A DNA stretch of 57,613 nucleotides, taken from an uncultured Pelagibacteraceae bacterium (GTDB taxonomy: Bacteria; Pseudomonadota; Alphaproteobacteria; Pelagibacterales; Pelagibacteraceae). Where the stretch lies: assembly GCA_902581405.1 (NCBI GenBank), contig CACHOJ010000007.1:1-57613 (forward strand). The letters are read 5' to 3'. The position numbers and the translations under genes were made by a program. This document shows, in pieces, positions 9,333-17,946 of this stretch; positions within the stretch are counted from its first letter, which is position 1, and the number at the start of each line of letters is the position of its first letter. Under the pieces are notes generated by a model. The model ran no database searches. It had not been told where the DNA came from and was given only the letters and a program-made list of their open reading frames with translations.

Positions 9333-9361
9333 AGCCCCCTAGTAATAGGGGGCTTTTTTTT
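9333..9361 (+). terminator. Rho-independent terminator between livK1 and livH1
   Basis: A perfect 9-base stem (AGCCCCCTA / TAGGGGGCT) with a GTAA tetraloop is followed by a run of eight T (9354-9361). It starts 15 bases after the livK1 stop and lies 18 bases before livH1. Partial read-through would set a high receptor-to-permease ratio. Confidence 0.9.
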
Positions 9362-9379
9362 ATATAGCATTTAGAAGTT

Positions 9380-10273
9380 ATGGATTTTTTAATTTTCCAA
9401 GTTCCAATGTTAACTTTACAAGCCGTCTTAGATGGTTTGTTACTTGGAATTTTATTTGCGTTAATCGCTTATGGAATGGCTCTCCAATGGGGAGTAATGA
9501 ATATAATTAATATTGCACAAGGTGATTTAGTTATATTAGGAGGATACATTGCATATTTTATGTATCTGTATGGAATTCATCCCGCATGGGGAGTAATAGT
9601 TTCGCCAATAATAATGTATTTTGTTGGTGTAGTAATTTATAAATTAGTAATTAATAAAGTAGTTGATAGAGATCTATTCATTTCGATTTTAGCAACTTTT
9701 GGAATTAGTATCTTGTTCATGCAATTAATGAACTTTGCGTTTGGCGCAGATGTAGTTCTTGCAAACTCTGGATATGGAACAACAATGCTGTTCGATAACT
9801 CTGTTACATTACCAAACTCAAAGATTTTTTCAGCATTTATAAGTATTGTGTTTGCTATCGGGCTTGTGATTTATATGAAAAAATCTAAGCTTGGAAGGGC
9901 TATTAGAGCTACAGCCCAAAATGCTAGAGCTGCAAAAATATTAGGCGTAGACACTGAAAAAGTTTATGCGGCAACTTTTGGAATAAATGCTGCTCTTTGT
10001 GGAGTAGCTGGAGCACTTATTTCTATTACATTTACTATACACCCTTATATGGGCCTACCTTACACAATTAGATCTTTTATGATTGTCATTGTTGCTGGAC
10101 TTGGAAATTTACCTGGTGTTGCAATGTCAGGTATGGGTTTAGGTGTATTTGAGGAGTTTGCAGATTACATTTTAGGAACAGAATTTAGAATTGGATCAGT
10201 ATTTTTACTATTAGTTTTAATACTTGTTTATAGAAGATTTAAACTTTCAAGAAAAAGAGAGTACTTAAAGTGA
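9380..10273 (+). CDS. livH: Branched-chain amino-acid-type ABC permease LivH1
   Basis: Integral inner-membrane subunit, 297 residues, about eight hydrophobic segments. Seen: the N-terminal GILFALIAYGMALQWGVMNIINIAQGD block typical of LivH, and the cytoplasmic coupling segment GRAIRATAQNARAAKILGVD. It pairs with LivM1 (10647-11696). The gene starts 18 bases after the terminator and its stop overlaps the next start by 4 bases (GTGA). Confidence 0.92.
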   Translation: MDFLIFQVPMLTLQAVLDGLLLGILFALIAYGMALQWGVMNIINIAQGDLVILGGYIAYFMYLYGIHPAWGVIVSPIIMYFVGVVIYKLVINKVVDRDLFISILATFGISILFMQLMNFAFGADVVLANSGYGTTMLFDNSVTLPNSKIFSAFISIVFAIGLVIYMKKSKLGRAIRATAQNARAAKILGVDTEKVYAATFGINAALCGVAGALISITFTIHPYMGLPYTIRSFMIVIVAGLGNLPGVAMSGMGLGVFEEFADYILGTEFRIGSVFLLLVLILVYRRFKLSRKREYLK

Positions 10274-10647
10274 AAAAATACTTATTCTTAATTACTATAC
10301 CAACTTTATTTCATTTTAATTTTGGTTTTGCTGAAACCATATCATGTACCCATATACAATATGGTAAAAATGAAAAAATTATTTTTGTAAGAAATGAGGA
10401 CAAAAATTCATTTAATGGTTATATAGAATTGGCAGATAAAACTAAAGGAGATATTGGTCAACAAAAAATTATTGAGGAAACAAAAGATTATATTCTTTTT
10501 GGAACTTCTTATATGTACTCGAATATTGGTAAAGAATATTACCTATTTTACTTTGACAAAAATAATATGTCATCTCAACTAAATATTGTCACATATAGCA
10601 ATAAAACTGAGGATGATATGTCCACGGGAAATTGTAAATATTTATAA
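10270..10647 (+). CDS. Small exported protein of unknown function inside the liv operon
   Basis: Protein of 125 residues that I do not recognise. It has a basic N-terminus and hydrophobic stretch ending GFAETISC, a plausible signal peptide with cleavage after GFA near residue 21. The remainder is a polar, Tyr/Asn/Lys-rich domain with Cys at about 26 and 122 that could form a disulfide in the periplasm. The start is GTG at 10270, overlapping the livH1 stop by 4; the stop overlaps the livM1 ATG by one base. The coupled overlaps on both sides argue that it is a real gene. A role with the transporter is inference. Confidence 0.7.
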   Translation: MKKYLFLITIPTLFHFNFGFAETISCTHIQYGKNEKIIFVRNEDKNSFNGYIELADKTKGDIGQQKIIEETKDYILFGTSYMYSNIGKEYYLFYFDKNNMSSQLNIVTYSNKTEDDMSTGNCKYL

Positions 10648-11696
10648 TGAAAAATAATTTAATATTATATGGTGCTATTTTAGTTTTTGGTATTGCTGCT
10701 CCATTTATATTTCCTGCATTTAAAGTTCAATTATCAATCCTTTGTATATTAATAATTCTAGCCATCACTTGGAACGTCCAAGGTGGTGAAATGGGTTATA
10801 ATACTTTTGGAAATATTTTGTTTTATGGACTTGGAATGTATTTATGTGCGTCTGTTCAAGTCGGAATGTTTTTTCCTCTAGGAGAGTGGACTGAGGGTGG
10901 TGGAGAAAAAACTTTTGTTCATACTCCTGCTCAATTCTTTCAAGGGTTTGCAGTTGGTTTGGCAGTCGCAGCGGTAGTCCCAGCAATTATAGCTGGTTTA
11001 ATTGGTTATTCAATTTTAGGTTTAAGAGGACATTACTTTGCAATTTGTACATTGGGTTTAGGGGTTGCAGCTGGAGAAATTTCTGGTGGAATAGAAATCA
11101 TTGGAGCAGGACAAGGTTTTACAACACCACCATTTCCTAATGTTGACAGGTTAGAAGCAAGAGGTGAGTTTTTCTACTTTTGTAGTTTTATAGTTTTGGT
11201 ATTCACGTTTCTTGCAGTTAAAGCAATTTATTCAACAAGATTTAAACTTGTTCTTAATGCAATTAGAGATAACGAAGATAAGGCTGAAGCAATGGGTATT
11301 CAAACAATGAAATATAAAATTATTGGTTGGATGATCTCTGCATTTTTCTGTGGATTGGCTGGAGGTATCATGGGCGGACTAGTTGGATATATAGACTCAA
11401 CGGATGTTGCATTTGATGGAAGAGAAATGGGAGTATTCATGGTCTTGATGGCTATACTTGGAGGAAAAGGAACTTTGTGGGGCCCAGTAATTGGTGCAAC
11501 TTTATTTCATATTTTTAAAGAAGGTTTTTGGACTTTTTTCTTAGGTTGGCAGTATGTTGCTCTTGGGGTTTTGATTGTTGTAATTGTTATCTATTTCCCA
11601 GAGGGGATCATGGGTTGGTTGAGAGAAAAGTATCCAGAGAGATTTGGTGAAGTTGTGGATGAAGCAGATCGGAAAGCACAGGTTACACTTAAATGA
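10647..11696 (+). CDS. livM: Branched-chain amino-acid-type ABC permease LivM1
   Basis: Second membrane subunit, 349 residues, with about ten hydrophobic segments. The conserved LivM blocks are seen: SILGLRGHYFAICTLGLGVA, the coupling segment LNAIRDNEDKAEAMGI, and AILGGKGTLWGPVIGA. It should form the channel with LivH1 and use LivG1/LivF1 as ATPases. The ATG overlaps the previous stop by one base and its stop overlaps livG1 by 4 bases. Confidence 0.93.
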   Translation: MKNNLILYGAILVFGIAAPFIFPAFKVQLSILCILIILAITWNVQGGEMGYNTFGNILFYGLGMYLCASVQVGMFFPLGEWTEGGGEKTFVHTPAQFFQGFAVGLAVAAVVPAIIAGLIGYSILGLRGHYFAICTLGLGVAAGEISGGIEIIGAGQGFTTPPFPNVDRLEARGEFFYFCSFIVLVFTFLAVKAIYSTRFKLVLNAIRDNEDKAEAMGIQTMKYKIIGWMISAFFCGLAGGIMGGLVGYIDSTDVAFDGREMGVFMVLMAILGGKGTLWGPVIGATLFHIFKEGFWTFFLGWQYVALGVLIVVIVIYFPEGIMGWLREKYPERFGEVVDEADRKAQVTLK

Positions 11697-12433
11697 GTAT
11701 TTTAGAGGTTAACAATGTCAGTAAGTCATTTGGTGGGGTAAAAGCTAATGTTGACATATCCATGTCAGTTGAAAAAGGAAAAATCGTAGGTTTAATTGGA
11801 CCAAATGGATCAGGAAAAACTACATTGTTTAATTCTATAGTTGGAACATATCCTATAGACCAAGGGTCAATTAAGTTTAATGGTAAAGAAGTATCTGAAT
11901 TACCAGTTCCAGTAATAGCTAAACTTGGTTTGCTTAGAACTTTCCAGCAAACAAGAATTTATGGAAAATTGAATTGCGTAGATAATATGCTTATAAGTCA
12001 CAAAGCAAGTGATGAAAGTTTAGTTTCTATATTTTCACAGATACCTCAACATCTTACAGAAAAAGCAGAAAATTTATTGAATTTTGTTGGATTGTATCAA
12101 AAAAGAAAACTAAGAGCGGGAGATTTATCATTTGGTCAGCAGAAGTTATTAGAATTAGCAATGGCATTAATGAATGAGCCTGAGATGTTATTACTGGACG
12201 AACCGACTGCAGGCATCAACCCTACATTAATAAATGGAATTATTGATAGATTGATAAAAGTAAATCAAGATTTTGGAATTACTCTACTTGTTATTGAGCA
12301 TAATATGAGAGTAATAATGCAATTAGCTGAAAGCATCTTTTGTCTTGCACATGGAAAAATGCTTGCAAATGGAACACCTGATGAAATTAAAAATGACAAG
12401 CGTGTTATTGACGCTTATTTAGGAGCTCAATAA
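11693..12433 (+). CDS. livG: ABC ATPase LivG1
   Basis: Cytoplasmic ATP-binding subunit, 246 residues. Walker A GPNGSGKTT near residue 36, the LivG-type insert with LLRTFQQTRIY, a signature LSFGQQKLLELA (F in place of the second G of LSGGQ), Walker B LLLDEPTAGINP, and the switch His in VIEHNM. It powers the LivH1/LivM1 permease together with LivF1, whose ATG overlaps its stop by one base. Confidence 0.94.
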   Translation: MSILEVNNVSKSFGGVKANVDISMSVEKGKIVGLIGPNGSGKTTLFNSIVGTYPIDQGSIKFNGKEVSELPVPVIAKLGLLRTFQQTRIYGKLNCVDNMLISHKASDESLVSIFSQIPQHLTEKAENLLNFVGLYQKRKLRAGDLSFGQQKLLELAMALMNEPEMLLLDEPTAGINPTLINGIIDRLIKVNQDFGITLLVIEHNMRVIMQLAESIFCLAHGKMLANGTPDEIKNDKRVIDAYLGAQ

Positions 12434-13218
12434 TGGCAAATCAATATGAAGTTCTTGGTAAAGCTCCTGGAGCAGAGGATTTAAAAAAACTATCGTCAGA
12501 AAATATTCACTTAACTATCAAGGGTTTATCAGCTGGTTATGGTAAGATGGAAATTTTACACAATTTTGATTTGTTTGTAAGTAAAGCACAATCTCTCTGT
12601 TTGATTGGTCCAAATGGTGCAGGAAAATCAACTATACTTCATTCAATATATGGTTTTACAAATATCTTTTCAGGAAAAATAGAAATTGATGGAAAAGAAA
12701 TAACTAACCTCAGTCCTGCAGAAAAGCTTAAATCTGAAGGGATAGCATATATTCTACAAGATAATTCGGTTTTTCCAGATATGACTGTAGAGGAAAATCT
12801 TTTAATGGGTGGATACATTAAAGATAAAACAGAGGAGTCTTTTGAAGAAGCAGAAAGAGTTCTTCAAAAATATGAAAGATTACGAAACAGAAGAAACCAA
12901 CCTGCAAAAGTATTATCAGGGGGAGAAAGACGACTTTTAGAGATTTCTCGAGCCCTAGTGATGAAACCTTCTATTTTACTCGTTGATGAACCATCAATTG
13001 GGCTTGAGCCCAGATATATTCAAATGGTTTTTGAGATATTAGATGATCTTCAAAAAAATGAAAAAAAAACAATTATATTGGTTGAGCAGAATGCCAAAAA
13101 AGGTTTAGAGTTTGCTGATATTGGTTATGTTTTAGTTTCAGGAGAAACAGCTATTGCAGGTAAAGGAGATGATCTTTTAAATAATCCAGATGTTGGCCGT
13201 CTATTCTTAGGCGGTTAA
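12433..13218 (+). CDS. livF: ABC ATPase LivF1
   Basis: Second cytoplasmic ATPase of the first liv system, 261 residues. Walker A GPNGAGKST near residue 59, signature LSGGERRLLEISRAL, Walker B ILLVDEPSIGLEP, and Gln-type switch in LVEQNAKKGL as usual for LivF. It carries an N-terminal extension of about 25 residues before the ABC domain compared with the usual 235-residue LivF. Its stop overlaps the azlC start by one base. Confidence 0.93.
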   Translation: MANQYEVLGKAPGAEDLKKLSSENIHLTIKGLSAGYGKMEILHNFDLFVSKAQSLCLIGPNGAGKSTILHSIYGFTNIFSGKIEIDGKEITNLSPAEKLKSEGIAYILQDNSVFPDMTVEENLLMGGYIKDKTEESFEEAERVLQKYERLRNRRNQPAKVLSGGERRLLEISRALVMKPSILLVDEPSIGLEPRYIQMVFEILDDLQKNEKKTIILVEQNAKKGLEFADIGYVLVSGETAIAGKGDDLLNNPDVGRLFLGG

Positions 13219-13922
13219 TGATAAACTTAAAATATTTTATCAAAGGAATAGTCTGCTCAAAAAAATTTGATAGTCCAGCAATTGCATTAGGAGCTAGCTT
13301 CATTGCTATAGGCGCCTTGTTAAAAAATTTAGGCTTTAATATACAAGAAAGTATTTTCTCAACACTTTTAACTTACGCTCTCCCAGGATCATTAGTAATG
13401 GCGGAGTCAATGCTTATTGGTGCGTCTCTTATAAATATTTTTTTAGCAGTATGGTTGGTAAATTCTAGACTATTTCCAATGACAGTATCAATTATGCCAT
13501 TACTTAAACATGATAGCCAACCTAGATGGAAATATTATATATCTTGTCACTTTGTAGCTGTTTCTTCGTGGTTGATTTTAAAAAGTAATTATGAAGAAAT
13601 TGAGAGGAAATATAGAATAGATTTTTGGATTGGTATAGGAACAGCTACTTGGCTAATTGCCATTTTTTCAACAGTATTAGGATTTTATGCTGCCGACTTT
13701 TTAAGCAAAGATATGATAATTGGGCTAGCTATAGTAAATCCAATTTATTTTATGTGTGCAATGATAGGAGTTATGAAAACTATACAACTTTCTTCTGCGA
13801 TTATCCTGGGCGCATTTTTAGGTCCAATTTTTTATTTTTTTTCACCTGAGTGGAGTGTTTTACTTGGAGGATTGGTAGCTGGTTCAATTGCTTACTTTAT
13901 AGGGGAGGTTTATGGCAGCTAA
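13218..13922 (+). CDS. azlC: AzlC-family branched-chain amino-acid exporter, large subunit
   Basis: Inner-membrane protein of 234 residues with several hydrophobic helices. AzlC-type features include GLLKNLGF-like start, YALPGSLVMAES, and VNSRLFPMTVSIMPLL matching the conserved NxRH region. With AzlD it forms a two-component exporter of branched-chain amino acids or analogues. It follows livF1 directly and overlaps azlD by 11 bases, so an exporter is encoded in the same transcript as an importer. Confidence 0.85.
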   Translation: MINLKYFIKGIVCSKKFDSPAIALGASFIAIGALLKNLGFNIQESIFSTLLTYALPGSLVMAESMLIGASLINIFLAVWLVNSRLFPMTVSIMPLLKHDSQPRWKYYISCHFVAVSSWLILKSNYEEIERKYRIDFWIGIGTATWLIAIFSTVLGFYAADFLSKDMIIGLAIVNPIYFMCAMIGVMKTIQLSSAIILGAFLGPIFYFFSPEWSVLLGGLVAGSIAYFIGEVYGS

Positions 13923-14238
13923 TATTGTTTTAGCAATTTTAGTAACTTCTCTTGCAACTTATATTTCAAGGTTTCTTGGTGCTTTAACATCAGAAAAGAT
14001 AGGAGAGACATCTAAAATTTATAAATGGTTTAATTGTGTAGCATATTCAACTCTTGCAGCTTTAATTTCAAGAATGTTAATTTTTCCGTCTGGAGATCTT
14101 TCAGATGTACACTATATTCTAAGGATAATTGTTATTTTATTATCAATATTAATTTTTTATGTCACTAAAAGAAATTTAGTTTATCCGACCATATTATCTG
14201 CTATAATTTTAGCTACATTAAATAGTTTTGCGGTATGA
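13912..14238 (+). CDS. azlD: AzlD-family branched-chain amino-acid exporter, small subunit
   Basis: Protein of 108 residues with about four hydrophobic helices, the normal AzlD size. The TYISRFLGALTSEK region corresponds to the conserved TxxxR(F/L) of the family. It overlaps azlC by 11 bases and the pentapeptide gene by 4, consistent with a coupled AzlCD pair. Confidence 0.82.
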   Translation: MAANIVLAILVTSLATYISRFLGALTSEKIGETSKIYKWFNCVAYSTLAALISRMLIFPSGDLSDVHYILRIIVILLSILIFYVTKRNLVYPTILSAIILATLNSFAV

Positions 14239-14741
14239 AAAAACTTTTTTTTATTATATTTTTTTTAATAATTTCTAGTAATGCAAATGCTGGATGTGAT
14301 GATCCAATAGCTGATGGAGTAGACTATTCTAAATGTAAATTTTCAGATGGTCAGGATTTACAGGGAACGTTTCTTCCAAACTCTAATCTCTCATTTGCTA
14401 GTTTTATTCAAGTAAATTTTGATAAAAGTATAATGATGAATTCAGATTTAACATTTGGAACTTTTTCAGAGTCATCTTTCATACGAACTAATTTATATGA
14501 GTCAAATTTAGGTGGTGGAAATTTCGAGCAATCAAATTTTACAAGTGCCAACTTAACAAGAGTAGATTTTACTGGATCTACTCTTATAGATGCAAATTTT
14601 CAGAATTCCAATTTAATGGAGGCAAACTTTACGTCATCTAATATTTTGAATGCAAATTTTGATGGAGCTAATTTAATTGGCGCTACTTGGACAATGGGAG
14701 AAATTTGTGGACCAGAGTCTATTGGTATTTGTAATAAATAA
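14235..14741 (+). CDS. Exported pentapeptide-repeat protein
   Basis: Protein of 168 residues with an N-terminal signal peptide (hydrophobic FFIIFFLIISSNANA, cleavage near residue 19). About eighteen pentapeptide repeats of the form xN(L/F)xx follow, for example SNLSFASFIQVNF and ANLTRVDFTGSTL, which should fold as a right-handed quadrilateral beta-helix in the periplasm. The function is unknown. CDDP and CKFSDG near the mature N-terminus and two C-terminal cysteines may form disulfides. It overlaps azlD by 4 bases, and its stop lies 4 bases before the glaH start. Confidence 0.85.
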   Translation: MKKLFFIIFFLIISSNANAGCDDPIADGVDYSKCKFSDGQDLQGTFLPNSNLSFASFIQVNFDKSIMMNSDLTFGTFSESSFIRTNLYESNLGGGNFEQSNFTSANLTRVDFTGSTLIDANFQNSNLMEANFTSSNILNANFDGANLIGATWTMGEICGPESIGICNK

Positions 14742-14745
14742 ATTC

Positions 14746-15666
14746 GTGAAGAACCTTCTTAAATTAGATGGATTTGAAATTTCCTTTCATGAAAAATCTA
14801 AGAGGATAATAAATATAAAAATTGAGGATCAAATTATCGATCGATTAGTGTTTCCATTTAAAAAATTTAATATTACAGCATTAGAGTATAAACCATTTAC
14901 AAGGTTCACTATTGCAAAAAGTTTAGATGAAACTGCATCTAATAAATTAAGTAATTTTTTAAACGAAATTATCAAAGATAGGGATACTGGTTGCTTTATA
15001 ATTGGTCCAAAACACAAGTCTTCTAAAATAGATCAAACATTTTTAGTTAAACTATCAACTGCAATAACTCACTTAATTGGAAATCCAAATCACGACTCAA
15101 TGGCTGGAAAATATTATGCAAGATTTCACGTTAAACATGAAGATAATAGCGACTCATATCTTCGTAAGGCATATATAAATATGGATTTACATACTGATGG
15201 AACTTACGTGAGAGAAATAACTGATTGGATATTAATGTCAAAGCTTGAGGAGGAGAATGTGATTGGTGGAGAGACGGCTTTGCTACATCTTGATGATTGG
15301 GAACATTTGTCTGATCTCTCAGATGATAAAATTGGACAGCAAAATTTTATTTGGGGATCTCCAAAAAGTAAAAATATTGATTATAAAGTTGAACATCCTG
15401 TGTTTTCTAAAGATAGTGATGGAAAACCTATTATTTCATACATTGATCAATTTCCTGAACCAAAAAACATGGATCAAGGATTGTTTTTACAAAGATTATC
15501 TGATGCTCTTGAGGGTAGTAAAAATAAGATAATCACATCTTTACCAGTTGGCAGTGCTGTTGTGGCGAATAATTATTTTTGGCTTCATGGTCGAAAACCT
15601 TTTAAAGAAAATAAAAATTTATCAAGAGAATTACTAAGAATAAGAGGTTCCTTTTTTAACAATTAA
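14746..15666 (+). CDS. glaH: Glutarate 2-hydroxylase (CsiD/GlaH family)
   Basis: Fe(II)/2-oxoglutarate oxygenase of 306 residues closely resembling E. coli CsiD/GlaH, which hydroxylates glutarate to L-2-hydroxyglutarate in lysine/cadaverine breakdown. Seen: ALEYKPFTRF, GKYYARFHVKHEDNSDSYLR, the metal pair in DLHTDGTYVREITD (HxD), LLHLDDWEHL, YIDQF, and the distal His with WLHGR. I place the start at GTG 14746, 4 bases after the pentapeptide stop. An upstream in-frame ATG at 14677 would read through the 3' end of the pentapeptide gene and adds residues unlike the family. No lhgO is adjacent. Confidence 0.88.
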   Translation: MKNLLKLDGFEISFHEKSKRIINIKIEDQIIDRLVFPFKKFNITALEYKPFTRFTIAKSLDETASNKLSNFLNEIIKDRDTGCFIIGPKHKSSKIDQTFLVKLSTAITHLIGNPNHDSMAGKYYARFHVKHEDNSDSYLRKAYINMDLHTDGTYVREITDWILMSKLEEENVIGGETALLHLDDWEHLSDLSDDKIGQQNFIWGSPKSKNIDYKVEHPVFSKDSDGKPIISYIDQFPEPKNMDQGLFLQRLSDALEGSKNKIITSLPVGSAVVANNYFWLHGRKPFKENKNLSRELLRIRGSFFNN

Positions 15667-15683
15667 GTGTAGAAAATACACTT

Positions 15684-16454
15684 ATGAAACTTGGATTTAT
15701 AGGAACTGGTAAAATTACTTCATCAGTGGTGACGGGTATTTGTAAGTCGAAAATTAAATATACCAAAATTATATTATCTGAAAGAAATAAAAAGATTTCA
15801 AAACAACTTAAAAAAAGTTTTAAAAAAATTTATATTGCAAAAAACAATCAAGATATTGTTAATGATTGTAACTGGATTTTTCTAGCTGTAACACCAACTG
15901 TGGCTAATCAAATTATACATAAGCTAAAATTTAAAAAAAGTCAGGTAATTGTAAGTTTCATTTCAACAATGAATCTTCAAAACATTAAGAAGGCAGTAAA
16001 AGTAAAAGCTAATATTTCGAGAGTGATTCCTTTACCACCTATTTCTCTTAAAAAAGGACCAATTCCTATTTTTCCACCGAACAGTAAAGTTAAAAACTTT
16101 TTTAAACATCTTGGAACAGTTGTTGAGATTAAAAATGAAAAATTATCTAAAAATTTTTGGTCAACATCTGGAATGATGGCACCTTTTTATGAATTATTAA
16201 GAACAATGTCTGAGTGGTTAAATGCAAAGGGAATTCAAAAAGATCAAGCTCAAAGATATATAACATCTCTGTTTTTAGCACTTTCTGAAGATGCTGTAGT
16301 TAATTCTAATAGAGATTTAAAAATACTTGTCAAAGATTCTCAAACACCAAAAGGATTAAATGAGCAAGGTGTAAATGAATTAAAAAAAGCCGGTTTCTAT
16401 AAAGCTACTAATAAAACCTTAAATAGTATTCTTAAAAGATTAAATAAAGTATAA
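15684..16454 (+). CDS. proC: Pyrroline-5-carboxylate reductase-like NAD(P) oxidoreductase
   Basis: Protein of 256 residues with an N-terminal Rossmann fold (MKLGFIGTGKITSSV; the dinucleotide motif GxGxxx) and an all-helical C-terminal dimerisation domain, as in ProC. ProC reduces P5C to proline. The N-domain includes IFLAVTP and the RVIPLPP stretch matching the ProC MPN region. The C-terminal segment reads SQTPKGLNEQG where ProC has a PGGTT substrate loop, so the substrate may differ. It sits 17 bases after glaH and 6 bases before livG2. Confidence 0.65.
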   Translation: MKLGFIGTGKITSSVVTGICKSKIKYTKIILSERNKKISKQLKKSFKKIYIAKNNQDIVNDCNWIFLAVTPTVANQIIHKLKFKKSQVIVSFISTMNLQNIKKAVKVKANISRVIPLPPISLKKGPIPIFPPNSKVKNFFKHLGTVVEIKNEKLSKNFWSTSGMMAPFYELLRTMSEWLNAKGIQKDQAQRYITSLFLALSEDAVVNSNRDLKILVKDSQTPKGLNEQGVNELKKAGFYKATNKTLNSILKRLNKV

Positions 16455-16460
16455 TTTTAC

Positions 16461-17237
16461 ATGCAGCAAGCTTCAAACATTCTGCAAATTAATAACTTAT
16501 CAAAATATTTTGGTGGTTTGGCAGCTGTATCAAATTGCTCATTAAAAATAAAAGAAGGTTCAATTACAGGAATAATTGGTCCGAATGGATCAGGCAAAAC
16601 TACTCTATTTAACCTTATAGCAGGTAATCTCAAATCAACAGATGGAAAAGTATTATTTAATAAAGAAGACATAACAAACGTCCCGTCTCATGAGCTTTTC
16701 TCAAAAGGTTTACTTAGAACTTTTCAAATAGCTCACGAATTTTCAAATATGACTGTTCTTGAAAATTTAATGATGGTGCCAGGTAACCAAACAGGAGAAA
16801 TTTTAATAAATGCCCTTTTAAAACCAAACTTAATTAAAAAAGAAGAAGATATAATTAGAGCAAAAGCATACGAAGTAACTGAATTTTTAAATCTTAAACA
16901 TCTTGCCAATGAACGTGCTGGTAATTTATCTGGAGGCCAAAAAAAGTTGCTAGAACTTGGAAGAACAATGATGGTGGATGCAAAGCTTGTTTTATTGGAT
17001 GAAGTTGGAGCAGGGGTTAATAGAACATTATTAAAAGACTTAGGGACAGCAATTTTAAGACTTAACAAAGAAAAAAACTATACTTTTTGTATGATTGAGC
17101 ATGATATGGATTTTATAAGCAGAATGTGTGATCCGGTCATTGTAATGTCTGAAGGTTCTGTTCTTTTTGAGGGAACTTCAGATGAAGTTAAGAAAAACGA
17201 AAAAGTTATAGATAGTTATTTAGGTAGAAAGAAGTAA
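16461..17237 (+). CDS. livG: ABC ATPase LivG2
   Basis: ATPase of 258 residues for the second amino-acid/amide ABC importer. Walker A GPNGSGKTT near residue 37, LivG insert with LLRTFQIAHEF, signature LSGGQKKLLELGR, Walker B VLLDEVGAGVN and switch His in MIEHDM. The residue after the catalytic Glu is Val, where most LivG proteins have Pro; the catalytic Glu itself is present. Followed directly by livF2. Confidence 0.93.
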   Translation: MQQASNILQINNLSKYFGGLAAVSNCSLKIKEGSITGIIGPNGSGKTTLFNLIAGNLKSTDGKVLFNKEDITNVPSHELFSKGLLRTFQIAHEFSNMTVLENLMMVPGNQTGEILINALLKPNLIKKEEDIIRAKAYEVTEFLNLKHLANERAGNLSGGQKKLLELGRTMMVDAKLVLLDEVGAGVNRTLLKDLGTAILRLNKEKNYTFCMIEHDMDFISRMCDPVIVMSEGSVLFEGTSDEVKKNEKVIDSYLGRKK

Positions 17238-17945
17238 ATGGCATTTTTTGAGGGAAATAAAATGACAGGAGGATACGGCGATGGTCCTGATATTATTAGC
17301 TCATGTACTATTAATGTTAATAGGGGTGAGATAGTTGCAATCCTTGGACCAAATGGAGCTGGCAAATCTACAGCAATGAAGGCAATGCTTGGATTATTAA
17401 ATCTTAAATCAGGCAATATTTCAATTGATGGAGAAGATATTTCTAAACTAACTCCTCAAGAAAGAGTTAAAAAGGGAATATCATTTGTACCACAAACTAG
17501 AAATGTTTTTGCAGAACTTACTGTAAAAGAAAATTTAGAGGTTGGTGCTTTTTTAAGAACAGATAATATAAATAATGTTATCGAAGAAATATATGATCTA
17601 TTTCCAATTTTAAGAGAAAAAAAAGATCAAGTAGTTGGACAATTATCAGGAGGGCAAAGACAACAAGTAGCTTTGGGACGTGCTCTAATGATTAAACCAT
17701 CAGTTCTTATGTTAGATGAGCCTACAGCAGGAGTTTCACCAATAGTTATGGATGAATTATTCGAGCATATTATTAGAGTTAAAAATACAAAAGTAGCAAT
17801 CATTATGGTCGAACAAAATGCAAAACAGGCTTTAAGTATTTCTAATCGAGGATATGTGCTTGTAACTGGTGAAAATAAATTTGAGGGGTCTGGCAAGGAA
17901 TTATTAAATGATCCAGAAGTTAGGAGATCTTTCTTAGGAGCTTAG
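17238..17945 (+). CDS. livF: ABC ATPase LivF2
   Basis: ATPase of 235 residues, standard LivF length. Walker A GPNGAGKST near residue 38, signature LSGGQRQQVALGRAL, Walker B VLMLDEPTAGVSP and MVEQNAKQAL. It starts at the base after the livG2 stop and precedes livH2 by one base. It lacks the N-terminal extension seen in LivF1 of the same window. Confidence 0.94.
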   Translation: MAFFEGNKMTGGYGDGPDIISSCTINVNRGEIVAILGPNGAGKSTAMKAMLGLLNLKSGNISIDGEDISKLTPQERVKKGISFVPQTRNVFAELTVKENLEVGAFLRTDNINNVIEEIYDLFPILREKKDQVVGQLSGGQRQQVALGRALMIKPSVLMLDEPTAGVSPIVMDELFEHIIRVKNTKVAIIMVEQNAKQALSISNRGYVLVTGENKFEGSGKELLNDPEVRRSFLGA

Positions 17946-17946
17946 T

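Noticed and set aside
10765..10986. Minus-strand open frame in livM1
   Set aside because: Antisense to a conserved permease segment and without start signals.
13218..14238. AzlCD as a split or frameshifted single gene
   Set aside because: The two proteins have the normal separate sizes and hydrophobic patterns of AzlC and AzlD; an 11-base overlap is ordinary translational coupling.
14677..14745. Upstream in-frame ATG for glaH
   Set aside because: It would overlap the pentapeptide gene by 65 bases and adds hydrophobic residues not found in CsiD/GlaH; GTG at 14746 fits operon spacing.
16733..17068. Minus-strand open frame of 111 residues inside livG2
   Set aside because: It is antisense to the Walker A to Walker B region of an intact ATPase and has no independent support.
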